Of a stretch of DNA of 64,000 nucleotides, positions 18,601 to 27,476 are shown one piece after another. The first letter of the stretch is position 1; the number at the start of each line of letters is the position of its first letter. A program made the translations under genes and the position numbers. Under the pieces are notes generated by a model that worked only from the letters and a program-made list of their open reading frames with translations, made no database searches and had not been told where the DNA came from. The DNA is from Natronosalvus vescus (GTDB lineage Archaea; Halobacteriota; Halobacteria; Halobacteriales; Natrialbaceae). The stretch lies in NCBI RefSeq assembly GCF_023973145.1, contig NZ_CP099546.1, positions 1,550,001 to 1,614,000 on the forward strand, in the 5' to 3' direction.

Positions 18601-19806
18601 GTGATGCGACGACTACTCATCATCTTGATTGCGGTACTCACCATCACCGCTGGCGTCGGCCCTGCCATCGCGGCAGGAACGACTACCGCGGCGACTGGCA
18701 CCGCCCAATCCGACGTGGCGTGTGACTACCCGATCGAACTCGAGGACGCAACCGGCGAACAGTTCACATTCGACGAGCAACCCGATTCGATCGTCGCGCT
18801 CTATCCGAGCGACGCCCAGCTGGTGTTCAGGATCGGTGCCGACGACCGACTCGACGGGATGCCCATCGGAGAGTACACGGACAGTCTCGACGTGGACGGA
18901 CAGACCGACATCAGCGCCGACGACGGCGTGACCCCCGTTGCCGAGGAGATTATTGCACTCGAGCCCGACATCGTCATCGCCTCTGACGTCGTCATGTTCG
19001 ACGAGGAACTCCTCGAGCAACTTCGAGACGCCGGTCTCGACGTCTACGTCTACGACACTGCCGAGAGCATCGACGAGATCCACGAGGATCTCGAGACGGC
19101 CGGCCAGCTTACGGGTTCCTGTACGGGGGCTGAAATCGCTTCCGAGTGGATGGACGACCGACTCTCGATCGTCGAAACCGCCCTCGAGGACGAGCCACGG
19201 CCGCTCGCGCTGTACATGCTCGACGATCAGGGCTTCACTACCGGATCGACCACGTTCCAGCACGAAGTGCTGACGACCGCTGGCGTCGAGAACCTCGCCG
19301 CCGAAGCCGGCATCGAGGGCTGGGAGCCGATTAGCGACGAGACCGTGATCGAACACGATCCCGACTGGATCCTCTACGGCGACGATGCCTACGACGAACC
19401 GCCGGTATCGGAGGCCGTCCACGAGACGACGGCGATGCAGGAGGGGCAACACTTCGGCATCGACGCCAACGCCGCGAGCCAGCCCGCACCGGACGTCGTG
19501 TTCGCGGTCGAAGAGATCTTCGCCGGTGTACACGGCGACGTTCACGCCGAGGTCGAAGCCGACCTCGAGACCGTCGACGAGGAGTACGAATCGTCACTCG
19601 CCGCGATCGAGGAATCGGACGGCGACGACGATTCGGCCGAGGGAGCGGACACTGACGAATCGTCGGACGACGATGTCGATGCGAGTCCTGATCAGGACAC
19701 GGACGACAGTGGGGATGACACCGAGGACTCGATACCAGGATTCGGCGTGCCCGTTGCCGTCGCCGCGCTCGTGGGACTGCTCGGATTCCGCCTTCGACAG
19801 CGGTAA
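18601..19806 (+). CDS. btuF: cobalamin-binding protein with PGF-CTERM anchor
   Basis: 401 residues from the GTG at 18601; the next codon is ATG and could be the start instead. A signal peptide ends near residue 25. Residues about 40-310 are a periplasmic-binding fold of the BtuF/FhuD type (QPDSIVALYPSDAQLVFRIGADDRLDGMP, then EIIALEPDIVIASDV). An Asp/Ser-rich linker follows, then PGFGVPVAVAALVGLLGFRLRQR, the PGF-CTERM tail cut and lipid-attached by archaeosortase. The surface protein therefore hands ligand to the divergent BtuCD. Confidence 0.92.
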   Translation: MMRRLLIILIAVLTITAGVGPAIAAGTTTAATGTAQSDVACDYPIELEDATGEQFTFDEQPDSIVALYPSDAQLVFRIGADDRLDGMPIGEYTDSLDVDGQTDISADDGVTPVAEEIIALEPDIVIASDVVMFDEELLEQLRDAGLDVYVYDTAESIDEIHEDLETAGQLTGSCTGAEIASEWMDDRLSIVETALEDEPRPLALYMLDDQGFTTGSTTFQHEVLTTAGVENLAAEAGIEGWEPISDETVIEHDPDWILYGDDAYDEPPVSEAVHETTAMQEGQHFGIDANAASQPAPDVVFAVEEIFAGVHGDVHAEVEADLETVDEEYESSLAAIEESDGDDDSAEGADTDESSDDDVDASPDQDTDDSGDDTEDSIPGFGVPVAVAALVGLLGFRLRQR

Positions 19807-19945
19807 TCAACAGTCACGGATCGACTGACCGGCGTCACACCTCTCGAGTAACGCCGTCAACCCGACTTCCTTTCCGACCCGACGCGATTCGTCGTTTCGT
19901 CTCGTTTTGAAAAGCGTTTACTCACCCGCCCACAGAGAGGCCCCT

Positions 19946-20227
19946 ATGGTCGAGAACGTCATCTGGCCCGCGTACCTCGATGCGACGCGTACGCGGGCCG
20001 AGGGGCGGCGGGTGCCCCTCGAGTTGGCAGTCGAAGAGCCGACGGTCGAAGAGATCGCCAAAGCCGTCCAGCAGATCGGGTACGACGCCATCGTCGAACG
20101 GGATAAGGCGTACGCCAGGGAGCACTGGCAGCCCCGTGGCCGCGTCGTCGTCCGGGGGACGGAGGACTCGACGAAGAACGACCTCGTCCAGGCAGTCGCG
20201 GCGTACGTCGTCGCGATGCGAGAGTGA
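19946..20227 (+). CDS. srp19: signal recognition particle subunit SRP19
   Basis: 93 residues from the ATG at 19946. The family start [20 protein letters not shown] and the segment [23 protein letters not shown], followed by GRVVVRG, are typical of SRP19. It binds 7S RNA and helps to load SRP54 in co-translational protein targeting. The stop overlaps the gar1 start (ATGA), an arrangement I know from other haloarchaea. Confidence 0.95.
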   Translation: MVENVIWPAYLDATRTRAEGRRVPLELAVEEPTVEEIAKAVQQIGYDAIVERDKAYAREHWQPRGRVVVRGTEDSTKNDLVQAVAAYVVAMRE

Positions 20228-20466
20228 TGCGCCGAATCGGCACCGTCGTGCGCGTGTCCCAGGGTCTCGCTGTGCTCCGGGCACCCGGCGATACCGACGA
20301 CGACGCGTACGACGCAATCGGCACGATCGTCCTCGACGACTCCCTCGAGAAGGTTGGTCGCGTCGTCGACGTCTTCGGCCCCGTCGAGGAGCCGTATCTG
20401 GCGGTCACGCCCGACTCCGGGGTTCACCTTCCGGGACTGGTCGGGTCGGCGTTGTACGCCCGGTGA
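20224..20466 (+). CDS. gar1: H/ACA ribonucleoprotein component Gar1
   Basis: 80 residues with a Gar1/Naf1 beta barrel: [50 protein letters not shown] and a short tail. It is part of the archaeal complex (Cbf5, Nop10, L7Ae, Gar1) for pseudouridylation guided by H/ACA RNA. It is translationally coupled to srp19. The other subunits are outside the window. Confidence 0.93.
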   Translation: MMRRIGTVVRVSQGLAVLRAPGDTDDDAYDAIGTIVLDDSLEKVGRVVDVFGPVEEPYLAVTPDSGVHLPGLVGSALYAR

Positions 20467-20566
20467 GCGTAGATCCTTTCTCGAGTGTCACGCCCGTTGT
20501 TGTGCAAACAGCAACCGACACCTCGAGAGCGCAACACCAATACCGCCGGCGGTCAAACCCGGATCC

Positions 20567-21688
20567 ATGAACGATCGGTTTCGGTTCGGCGCAGCGATCG
20601 GATTTACCTGTCTGTTGTTCCTGGGCGTCCAACTGGGCGCGCTCTCGCTCGTCGAACCGTTCACTGCCGCGGAGATGCAGGCGGTCGAGGATCCCGAGGA
20701 TCCGACGAACAGCCTCTTTTACATCGTTGCGATCCTCGTGATGACGGCGCTGATGCTCGCGGCATTCAAGTACGACCTGCAGTGGATCATCCGCGGCGTG
20801 ATCGTCGGGGTGAGCGTCCTGCTCGCGTGGTTCGTCTTCGCGGTTATCTTCCCACCCATCGCGTTCGTCGGCTCGGTCGGCCTCCTACCACTCCTCGCGG
20901 CGCTGGCCGTCGGCGGTGCACTCCTCGTCTATCCCGAGTGGTACGTCATCGACCTCGCCGGTGTCGTGATGGGGGCTGGTGCTGCCGGTCTGTTCGGGAT
21001 CAGCCTCGGTATCTTCCCCGTGATCATCCTGCTCGTCGTGTTGGCCGTCTACGATGCGATCAGCGTCTACCGGACGAAGCACATGCTCGACCTGGCCGAG
21101 GGCGTGATGGATCTCCGAATTCCGGTGATCCTCGTCATCCCGACCTCGCTCTCGTACTCCTACCTCGCGACGAACGAGACGCCGGGTGGGATCGAAAACG
21201 TTCGCGACTCGAGTGGTGAATCTATACCAAACGGCGGGGACGACACTGACGGAGATGAGACTAAATCTTACGCGGAGACCGACGCCGCTCCAGCCAACGA
21301 AGCCGCCACTCCGGCCGACGGCGACACCACTCCGACGGACGAAGCCGCCACTCCGGCCGACGGCGACGACGACCAGCGCCCTGCCCCCGAAGGTGTCCGT
21401 GATGCGCTCTTCATCGGTCTCGGCGATGCGGTCATCCCGACGATTCTGATCGCCAGCGCCGCGTCGTTCCTCGATCACGGAACCATCGAAGTTCCGCTCA
21501 TCGCGCTCAACACACCCGCACTCGGCGGCATCGTCGGAACGCTCGCTGGCTTACTCGTATTGATGTACATGGTGCTCCAGGGTCGACCGCACGCGGGCCT
21601 CCCGCTCCTGAACACGGGTGCCATTGGGGGCTATCTCATCGGTGCACTCTGGGCCGGCGTCCCGCTTCTCACGGCGCTTGGGCTGTGA
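20567..21688 (+). CDS. presenilin-type intramembrane aspartyl protease (PSH)
   Basis: 373 residues from the ATG at 20567. The two catalytic aspartates stand in the conserved contexts YD (residues 162-163, VLAVYDAISVY) and GLGD (284-287). A C-terminal motif GLPLLN (344-349) takes the place of the PAL motif. About nine helices are visible. Between the two Asp helices lies a hydrophilic loop of about 75 residues (205-278) with a duplicated ATPADGD unit, encoded by an imperfect direct repeat near 21290-21370. It should cut helices inside the membrane. Substrates are unknown. Confidence 0.9.
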   Translation: MNDRFRFGAAIGFTCLLFLGVQLGALSLVEPFTAAEMQAVEDPEDPTNSLFYIVAILVMTALMLAAFKYDLQWIIRGVIVGVSVLLAWFVFAVIFPPIAFVGSVGLLPLLAALAVGGALLVYPEWYVIDLAGVVMGAGAAGLFGISLGIFPVIILLVVLAVYDAISVYRTKHMLDLAEGVMDLRIPVILVIPTSLSYSYLATNETPGGIENVRDSSGESIPNGGDDTDGDETKSYAETDAAPANEAATPADGDTTPTDEAATPADGDDDQRPAPEGVRDALFIGLGDAVIPTILIASAASFLDHGTIEVPLIALNTPALGGIVGTLAGLLVLMYMVLQGRPHAGLPLLNTGAIGGYLIGALWAGVPLLTALGL

Positions 21689-21758
21689 CGTAGCCGACGA
21701 CGAAAAACGGTCGTTTCTCGAGCCACTCCCTGTCAATTACCGAGCGCTTTCTGGTCGA

Positions 21759-22430
21759 TCAGTCGTCGCCGTGCTCGAGATTAGAGAGGAGCGTATCGAC
21801 GTGCTCGGCTTCGTCCGGCAACACGTCGACACCACCCTGTTCGGAGTTCGGATAGACGGCGATCAGCACCAGGTGGTCGCCGCCGTGATCCGGCGTCGAG
21901 ACGTCGAAACAGACGTCGATTTCGCCCTCACCGATCAGTCTCGCCTGTCCCTCGTAGGATTCGACGGTGAGCGTTTGCTCGAGTCCGTCCACACTGCGCT
22001 CGTTGATGCGGTCGCCGATCTGCAGATCCTCGTACTGCTCCTGGACAATTCGTATGATCTCGCGAGTGTCCATCTCCGCGAGCGGGTTGAAGTCCTGTCC
22101 GGCAACGCTCACCTGTGGTGAACAGATCGTCGCAAAGACAGCGGCCTCGTAGCTCCCACCGAGTGCGGCCACCTCCAGCGAGCGCGTGTACTCCGCGAGG
22201 TAGTTCGTCACCTCGACGGTTTCGCCGGCAACCTCCCGTTCCTCGCTGAACGAATCGGTTTCTCGGTGATCGTACCCCGTCTCCGACTGTGCCGAACCCG
22301 ATACCTCGGCCGGCGAGGCGCTGAACGTGGTGGCGTCGTCGAGGAGATCGCCTACACATCCCGCGGTCGCCGCGATGGCTACTGCCGATGTCGTCGCAAG
22401 GAGGTGTCGACGGCTTGGTTGCTCGTCCAT
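21759..22430 (-). CDS. DUF6517-like secreted lipoprotein
   Basis: 223 residues. RR at 7-8 and ATAGC with Cys25 indicate a Tat lipoprotein. The body contains EREVAGETVEVTNYLAEYTRSLE, AAVFATICSPQVSVAGQDFNPLAEMD and DLQIGDRINERSVDGLEQTLTVESYEG, which fit the haloarchaeal DUF6517 family as I remember it. The biochemical role is unknown. It stands alone and converges with the presenilin gene. Confidence 0.8.
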   Translation of the reverse strand: MDEQPSRRHLLATTSAVAIAATAGCVGDLLDDATTFSASPAEVSGSAQSETGYDHRETDSFSEEREVAGETVEVTNYLAEYTRSLEVAALGGSYEAAVFATICSPQVSVAGQDFNPLAEMDTREIIRIVQEQYEDLQIGDRINERSVDGLEQTLTVESYEGQARLIGEGEIDVCFDVSTPDHGGDHLVLIAVYPNSEQGGVDVLPDEAEHVDTLLSNLEHGDD

Positions 22431-22578
22431 ATGCCGGCCTCACCGCCACACCGTATAAATATCCAGGATATAGTGACGGTTCGCAAATCCTCAACTGTCG
22501 GTGACGGGGAGCCGATCTCGTTCCGTTCGAGTGCCGGCACTCACCCGGTACGGATCTCGTGCCTGTGAACCGTCCCTG

Positions 22579-24096
22579 CTACGGAAGCCGATACGTCGGC
22601 CCGTCGTCGGTATCCTGCACTTCGACCCCCAGTCCCTCGAGTTCGTCCCGTAAGTCGTCCGCTCGCTCGTAGTTGCCGCTCTCGCGCTCCTGTTCGCGGA
22701 CGTCGAGTACGAGTTCGACGACCTGTCCCGCAAGTTCGACGTTCCCGGCGGGTTCGCCGTCACCGAAGGTCAGCCCGAGCACGTCGCCGAGTTCCTCGAG
22801 CGCCTCGACGGCCGTTTTGAGGCCGCGGTAGTCGTACCCGTCGTTCCCGTTCTCGTCGTTATCGCCGCCCTCGTACCCGTCACCCTCGAGGTGACGGTTG
22901 ATTTCGCTCGCGATCTCGAGCAGCGCGGACTGCGCCTCCCGGGTGTTGAAGTCGTCGTTCATCGCCTCGGTGAAGGCCTCACGGGCCTCGTCGACGGCGT
23001 TTCGAAGCCCCCCGTCCTCGTGTTTCGACCGTGCTTCCGGCGAGTCGAGGGCGTCGACGCACCTCTCGTAGGCCCGCTCGAGGCGCTCCCAGCGTTCCTC
23101 GGCCTCGGAGATCGTCTCGTCGGAGTAGAGCTGCTGACTGTTGTACGATCCCGCGGTGAGGAACGTGCGGAGGACGTTCGTTCCCCATCGGTCGACCGCC
23201 TCGTCGACGGTGACGAAGTTTCCGAGGCTCGAGGACATCTTCTCCTCGCCCATCTGGAACAGTTCGCAGTGGAGCCAGTAGCGGGCGAAGCGCTGTCCCG
23301 TCGCAGCCTCGCTCTGGGCAATCTCGTTTTCGTGGTGGGGAAAGACGAGGTCGCGACCGCCGACGTGGAGGTCGAGCGTCTTCCCGAGGTGGGTCATGCT
23401 CATCGCCGAGCACTCGATGTGCCAGCCCGGGCGCCCCTCGCCCCAGGGGGAGTCCCAGGTTTGTCCGGCGGGTGGCCGCTCCCAGGTTGCCCCCTTGCTG
23501 TGTCCGCGAACGGCCTCCGGGGAGACGCCACCGGCCTTCCAGAGGGCGAAATCGGCCGGGTGTCGCTTTTCGGCCTGCTCGTCGGGTTCGCCCTGGGCCT
23601 CGATCGACTCGAGGCGCTGGTTCGAGAGCGCGCCGTACCCGTCGAAGCTGGTCACGTCGAAGTAGACCGAGCCGTTGGATTCGTAGGCGTACCCACCATC
23701 GACTAGCGTCTCGACGAGGTCGATGATTTCGGGAACGTGTTCGGACACCCGCGGGTAGACCTCCGCTCGAAGGAGGTTCAGTGAGCGCATGTCCGTAATC
23801 GTCTGCTGAATGTAGGTTGTCGCGACCTCGGCTTCGCTCTCGCCGAGGTCGTCCTGGCCGACGCGGGCGACGATCTTCTCGTTGACGTCCGTGAAGTTCT
23901 CGACGTGACGGACGCCGTATCCGAGATACTCGAGCCAGCGGTGCATCACGTCGACGTGTACCCACGAGCGGGCGTGGCCGAGGTGGGGCGGATCAGAGAC
24001 CGTCAGGCCACAGTAGTAGAGGAGGACGTCGTCGGGGTTCTGTGGCTCGAAGGGCTCTTTCTCGCCCGTCAACGTGTTCGTCACGCGTAGGGTCAT
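22579..24096 (-). CDS. cysS: cysteinyl-tRNA synthetase
   Basis: 505 residues from the ATG at 24096 (MTLRVTNTLTGEKEPFEP). The upstream in-frame extension to 24303 is not protein-like. The class I motif appears as PPHLGHARSWVHVDV with the zinc ligand Cys of YYCG before it, and the second motif is EKMSSSLGN. GWHIECSAMS and FPHHENEIAQSEA are further CysS hallmarks. Near residue 430 the insert DGYEGGDNDENGNDGYDY is an acidic, flexible haloarchaeal addition. It charges tRNA(Cys) in the cytoplasm. Confidence 0.96.
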   Translation of the reverse strand: MTLRVTNTLTGEKEPFEPQNPDDVLLYYCGLTVSDPPHLGHARSWVHVDVMHRWLEYLGYGVRHVENFTDVNEKIVARVGQDDLGESEAEVATTYIQQTITDMRSLNLLRAEVYPRVSEHVPEIIDLVETLVDGGYAYESNGSVYFDVTSFDGYGALSNQRLESIEAQGEPDEQAEKRHPADFALWKAGGVSPEAVRGHSKGATWERPPAGQTWDSPWGEGRPGWHIECSAMSMTHLGKTLDLHVGGRDLVFPHHENEIAQSEAATGQRFARYWLHCELFQMGEEKMSSSLGNFVTVDEAVDRWGTNVLRTFLTAGSYNSQQLYSDETISEAEERWERLERAYERCVDALDSPEARSKHEDGGLRNAVDEAREAFTEAMNDDFNTREAQSALLEIASEINRHLEGDGYEGGDNDENGNDGYDYRGLKTAVEALEELGDVLGLTFGDGEPAGNVELAGQVVELVLDVREQERESGNYERADDLRDELEGLGVEVQDTDDGPTYRLP

Positions 24097-24205
24097 TACT
24101 CGAGTCTCTTCGCGGTCGAACGTTAAAGCGTCGGATGCCCCGTCGCGGTCGTTGAAATGAGCGTTCGATAGCCTCGTCCGTATCCGCCACCGGTGTTTAT
24201 GGCAG

Positions 24206-24703
24206 TTACTCGAGCATCGACTCGAGACCCTGCTCGACCGCTCGGACGGCGTTTGCACCCTCGAGCCGATCGACCACGAGTACCATCGAGTCGGCGTCAC
24301 CACCCGCTACAATAACGTCGATATCCGCGATGGAGAGGGTCTCGAGCGCCGTTGCCAGCGCTCGAGACCCGACTTCGCCGGTCGTGAGAATCGCCGTGTA
24401 CGGGGTCTCCAATCCGTCGGTGCCGAGCGTCGTCGTTCCGATCGAAACCAGTGCCTTTTCGGGGTCGTCGACGGGTCCAACCCCGCTTTGCATTCTAACG
24501 CGAACGTTTTGCTCGCTCGCTGCCGGGCTCTCGAGGTCGTCTGCGTAGCGTCTGAGCGCCGTCGCGACGGCATCAACGTCGCCGTCGACGGCGAGAAAAC
24601 GCGCGGCAGCGGTGTAATTGAGGACGCCCGCACGGAGGGCGTTGCGCAAAAACGGGTGCGCGTCCACCGCCTGGCGGGTCTCGGCTGCGAGTGATAGCGA
24701 CAT
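24206..24703 (-). CDS. conserved haloarchaeal protein, possible ACT-like domain
   Basis: 165 residues from the ATG at 24703 (MSLSLAAETRQAVDAHPFLRNALRAGVLNYTAAARFLAV). The first 55 residues are helical and resemble a small DNA- or RNA-binding helix bundle. The second part, with YTAILTTGEVGSRALATALETLSIADIDVIVAGGDADSMVLVVDRL, has the beta-alpha-beta pattern of a small-molecule-binding domain of ACT type. It may be transcribed with cysS, 109 nt downstream. Function unknown. Confidence 0.75.
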   Translation of the reverse strand: MSLSLAAETRQAVDAHPFLRNALRAGVLNYTAAARFLAVDGDVDAVATALRRYADDLESPAASEQNVRVRMQSGVGPVDDPEKALVSIGTTTLGTDGLETPYTAILTTGEVGSRALATALETLSIADIDVIVAGGDADSMVLVVDRLEGANAVRAVEQGLESMLE

Positions 24704-24843
24704 AGTCGCCGTACGGAGAGCCGATTGCTTAAAGGCGACGGCCGCTACCGTTCGCTTCCCGCGCAGCGATCGAGACCCTGGTGAGTCACTCCACGGGCGA
24801 TCGTACCGCGGTCTTTTTGATGCAGTCGACACATCACACGACC

Positions 24844-25101
24844 ATGGAACCCGAAGCCGTCGAATCACTCATCGAATCGGGGCTCGAGGACGTCGACGTC
24901 ACCGTCACCCGCGCTCGCGGTGATCACGATGACGACCACCTGGCCGCGACCGTCGTCTCGCCCGCGTTCGAGGGCGTCCCCCTCGTCCAGCAACACCAAC
25001 TCGTTTACGACACGCTCGGCGAGCACATGACGACCGACATACACGCACTCGAACTCTCGACGTACACGCCCGAGGAGTACGCCGCTCGAGCCGAAAAGTG
25101 A
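24844..25101 (+). CDS. BolA-family protein
   Basis: 85 residues from the ATG at 24844. The fold signature is present: EAVESLIESGLEDVDVTVTRARGDHDDDHLAATVVSPAFEG, then LVQQHQLVYDTLGEHM. Proteins of this family work with monothiol glutaredoxins in iron-sulfur handling, or bind DNA. The haloarchaeal member is little studied. It is transcribed away from the upstream unknown gene. Confidence 0.85.
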   Translation: MEPEAVESLIESGLEDVDVTVTRARGDHDDDHLAATVVSPAFEGVPLVQQHQLVYDTLGEHMTTDIHALELSTYTPEEYAARAEK

Positions 25102-25165
25102 CTGCAGCCACCCGATCGGAGCGCCTAAACCGCACTTTTATCGTACTCTCCTGATAGCATCCTGT

Positions 25166-25627
25166 ATGGAGTCGTTGCATCCGCGAATTCGAGTGCTGTG
25201 GATCGCCCAGTGGATTCTCACGGCGATCATCCTCGGCATCGTCATCGCCGCCGTCGACCAGTGGATCGTGACGGTGCCGACGATCGGCACACTCGCCGTC
25301 GTCGGTCTCGCAATCGTACTGGGCGTCATCTACGCGATCCTCCTCTACGGACGCTGGCACTTCGAACTGCAAGACGACGCCCTCTATCTCGAGCGCGGGG
25401 TCGTCACCTTCGTCGAAACAGCCGTCCCCTTCGTCCGTGTCCAGCACGTCGACACGCAGTTCGGCCCGATCGAGCGTGCACTCGGGCTCTCGAGCGTCGT
25501 CGTCTACACGGCCGGGTCGCGAAACGCGGACGTCAGAGTACCCGGCCTGACGCCTGAACGAGCGCGACGGCTGCAGGATACCCTGCGGGAACTCGCGGTC
25601 GAAAGCGAGGCCGACGACGCCGTATGA
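25166..25627 (+). CDS. bPH2-domain membrane protein, first module (YdbS-like)
   Basis: 153 residues. Two helices (residues about 10-35 and 38-62) precede one bacterial PH-like domain. That domain has the PF03703 signature: HFELQDDALYLERGVVTFVETAVPFVRVQHVDTQFGPIERALGLSSVVVYTAG. The stop overlaps the next gene by 4 nt. The Bacillus YdbS-YdbT pair, in which the family was named, is a membrane pair linked to cell-envelope defence. A near copy of this gene lies at 29545. Confidence 0.88.
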   Translation: MESLHPRIRVLWIAQWILTAIILGIVIAAVDQWIVTVPTIGTLAVVGLAIVLGVIYAILLYGRWHFELQDDALYLERGVVTFVETAVPFVRVQHVDTQFGPIERALGLSSVVVYTAGSRNADVRVPGLTPERARRLQDTLRELAVESEADDAV

Positions 25628-27456
25628 CCGACACCACCCACCTCCATCCGCTGAGCGCGGTCACGACGGCACTCCGTGGTGGACTCATTGGACTCTCCAT
25701 TCCGATCTTCCTCATCGGCATCCTCAGCAGCGTTTTCGACGTCGTCCCGGCCTCCTGGGGGCTCTCACTCGCCCCCGTCGGACTACTGGCCGGATTCGCC
25801 TACGGCATCGCTTACTACTACCGCTTCGAGTATGCCCTCACCGAGGACACGGTCGACGTTGCGTCTGGCGTGTTCTCCCGGCGCGCTCGGGAGATTCCGT
25901 ACCGTCGCATCCAGAACGTCGACGTTCGACAGGGTGTAATTCATCGGCTGTTGAACCTCGCGATACTCTCGATCGAAACCGCTGGCGGAGGGAACACCGA
26001 AGCCACGCTCAATTTCGTGAGCGAGTCGGAGGCGTCCCGCCTCCAGCGCGAGATTCGTCGCCGGACGGCACGTCGAAACGGCCAGAAATCCGACTCACGC
26101 CGGTCGCAGGGAGTCGCCTCGAGTGGCACGCAGACAGCAGGTAGTGTGGGGGCTACGGATGACACGCGAGACGGTGCCTCCACGGACGAGTTCGAACACG
26201 GGCCTTCTCGGCCCGGGGCAGATGTTGACGTTCGAGGGGAACCGACGCCTGAAACTGACGACGAGTCGACGGCGATCGACGGGGAGCGGGCCGGCGACCA
26301 ACCGTACCCACCTGAGCCGAGTGACGAGACCGAGGGTCTCGATGAAGAATATGCGTCGGACGAATCCGACTTCGAGCCGTCGCCATACGACGAGCCACTC
26401 GCCGACGACAGCCCGCGGCTTCTGTTCGGGCTCGAACCTCGCGAGCTGCTATTGTATTCGTTTACGACCGTCCGCCCGGCGGCTGCGGCGGGTATCCTCG
26501 CGCTAGCGTTTTTCTTCACGGACTCCATCGTCGCTCTGCTGTTGACCACGGCCCAACCGTTCGGCGGGCCGACCGACCTCGCTACCGCCACACCCTCGAG
26601 TTACGTCGTTCTGGGCCTCGTCTCCATCGCAAACGGTGTCATCATCACCTATCTCGTGAGCGTGACCTACACCTTCGTCACCTACTACGACTTTAGACTG
26701 GGGCGCGCGGGCGACGATTTCGTCTACGAGCGTGGACTCCTCCAGCGCTACAGCGGATCGATCCCGTCGGAGAAGGTGCAGTCGGTGACTATCACCGACA
26801 ACCCGCTCCAGCGCTATATCGAGTACGCCGGCCTCTGGGTCGAGACCGCCGGCTACGGACCCGACTCGAGCGGCGGTAGCTCGTCGGCGGTGCCGTTGGC
26901 CAGTGCCGGACGGGTGCACACGTTCGCCGAAAACCTCACGGGGGTCGAAACCCCGCGGTTCGAACAACCGCCCACGATCGCCCGTCGTCGGTATCTCGTT
27001 CGCTACTCGCTCGTCGTTGCAGTTCTCGTCGCCGTCGTCTACGGCGTCTCGTCGCTCGTCGGATTCCAGCACTGGTATTTCGCTGCAATCCTGTTCCTCT
27101 CCGTCCCGCCCGCGGCCCACCTCCGGTACGTCAACCTCGGCTACTACGTCGGCGACGACCACCTCGTGATTCGCCGCGGCTTCTGGCGACGGCGGACGAC
27201 CGTTATTCCCTACTATCGTATCCAGACGATCTCGAATCGCCGGTCGGTTTTCCAGCGCCGCCTCGGCCTGACCTCGGTCGTCGTCGATACGGCCAGTTCG
27301 GCGACGTTCATCTGGGATCCGCCGACGATCTACGACGTTCGCCTCGCAGACGGTCGCGAGACGGCGTCGACAGCACGAAAACGCCTGCAAACGGCCCTCC
27401 GGGAGCGACGGGCCGAGGACGATCCCGAGACGGGGTTTTCGGTGGATTTTACCTGA
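25624..27456 (+). CDS. bPH2-domain membrane protein, first module (YdbT-like)
   Basis: 610 residues with three bPH2 units: residues about 60-145 (YRFEYALTEDTVDVASGVFSRRAREIPYRRIQNVDV), about 350-430 and about 500-590 (YYVGDDHLVIRRGFWRRRTTVIPYYRIQTI). Helix pairs precede each unit. Between units 1 and 2 lies an acidic linker of about 100 residues (about 155-255), far longer than in the paralogue at 30030. It is coupled by ATGA to the small partner. Confidence 0.88.
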   Translation: MTDTTHLHPLSAVTTALRGGLIGLSIPIFLIGILSSVFDVVPASWGLSLAPVGLLAGFAYGIAYYYRFEYALTEDTVDVASGVFSRRAREIPYRRIQNVDVRQGVIHRLLNLAILSIETAGGGNTEATLNFVSESEASRLQREIRRRTARRNGQKSDSRRSQGVASSGTQTAGSVGATDDTRDGASTDEFEHGPSRPGADVDVRGEPTPETDDESTAIDGERAGDQPYPPEPSDETEGLDEEYASDESDFEPSPYDEPLADDSPRLLFGLEPRELLLYSFTTVRPAAAAGILALAFFFTDSIVALLLTTAQPFGGPTDLATATPSSYVVLGLVSIANGVIITYLVSVTYTFVTYYDFRLGRAGDDFVYERGLLQRYSGSIPSEKVQSVTITDNPLQRYIEYAGLWVETAGYGPDSSGGSSSAVPLASAGRVHTFAENLTGVETPRFEQPPTIARRRYLVRYSLVVAVLVAVVYGVSSLVGFQHWYFAAILFLSVPPAAHLRYVNLGYYVGDDHLVIRRGFWRRRTTVIPYYRIQTISNRRSVFQRRLGLTSVVVDTASSATFIWDPPTIYDVRLADGRETASTARKRLQTALRERRAEDDPETGFSVDFT

Positions 27457-27476
27457 CCGGGGCGAACCCCTAGCGT

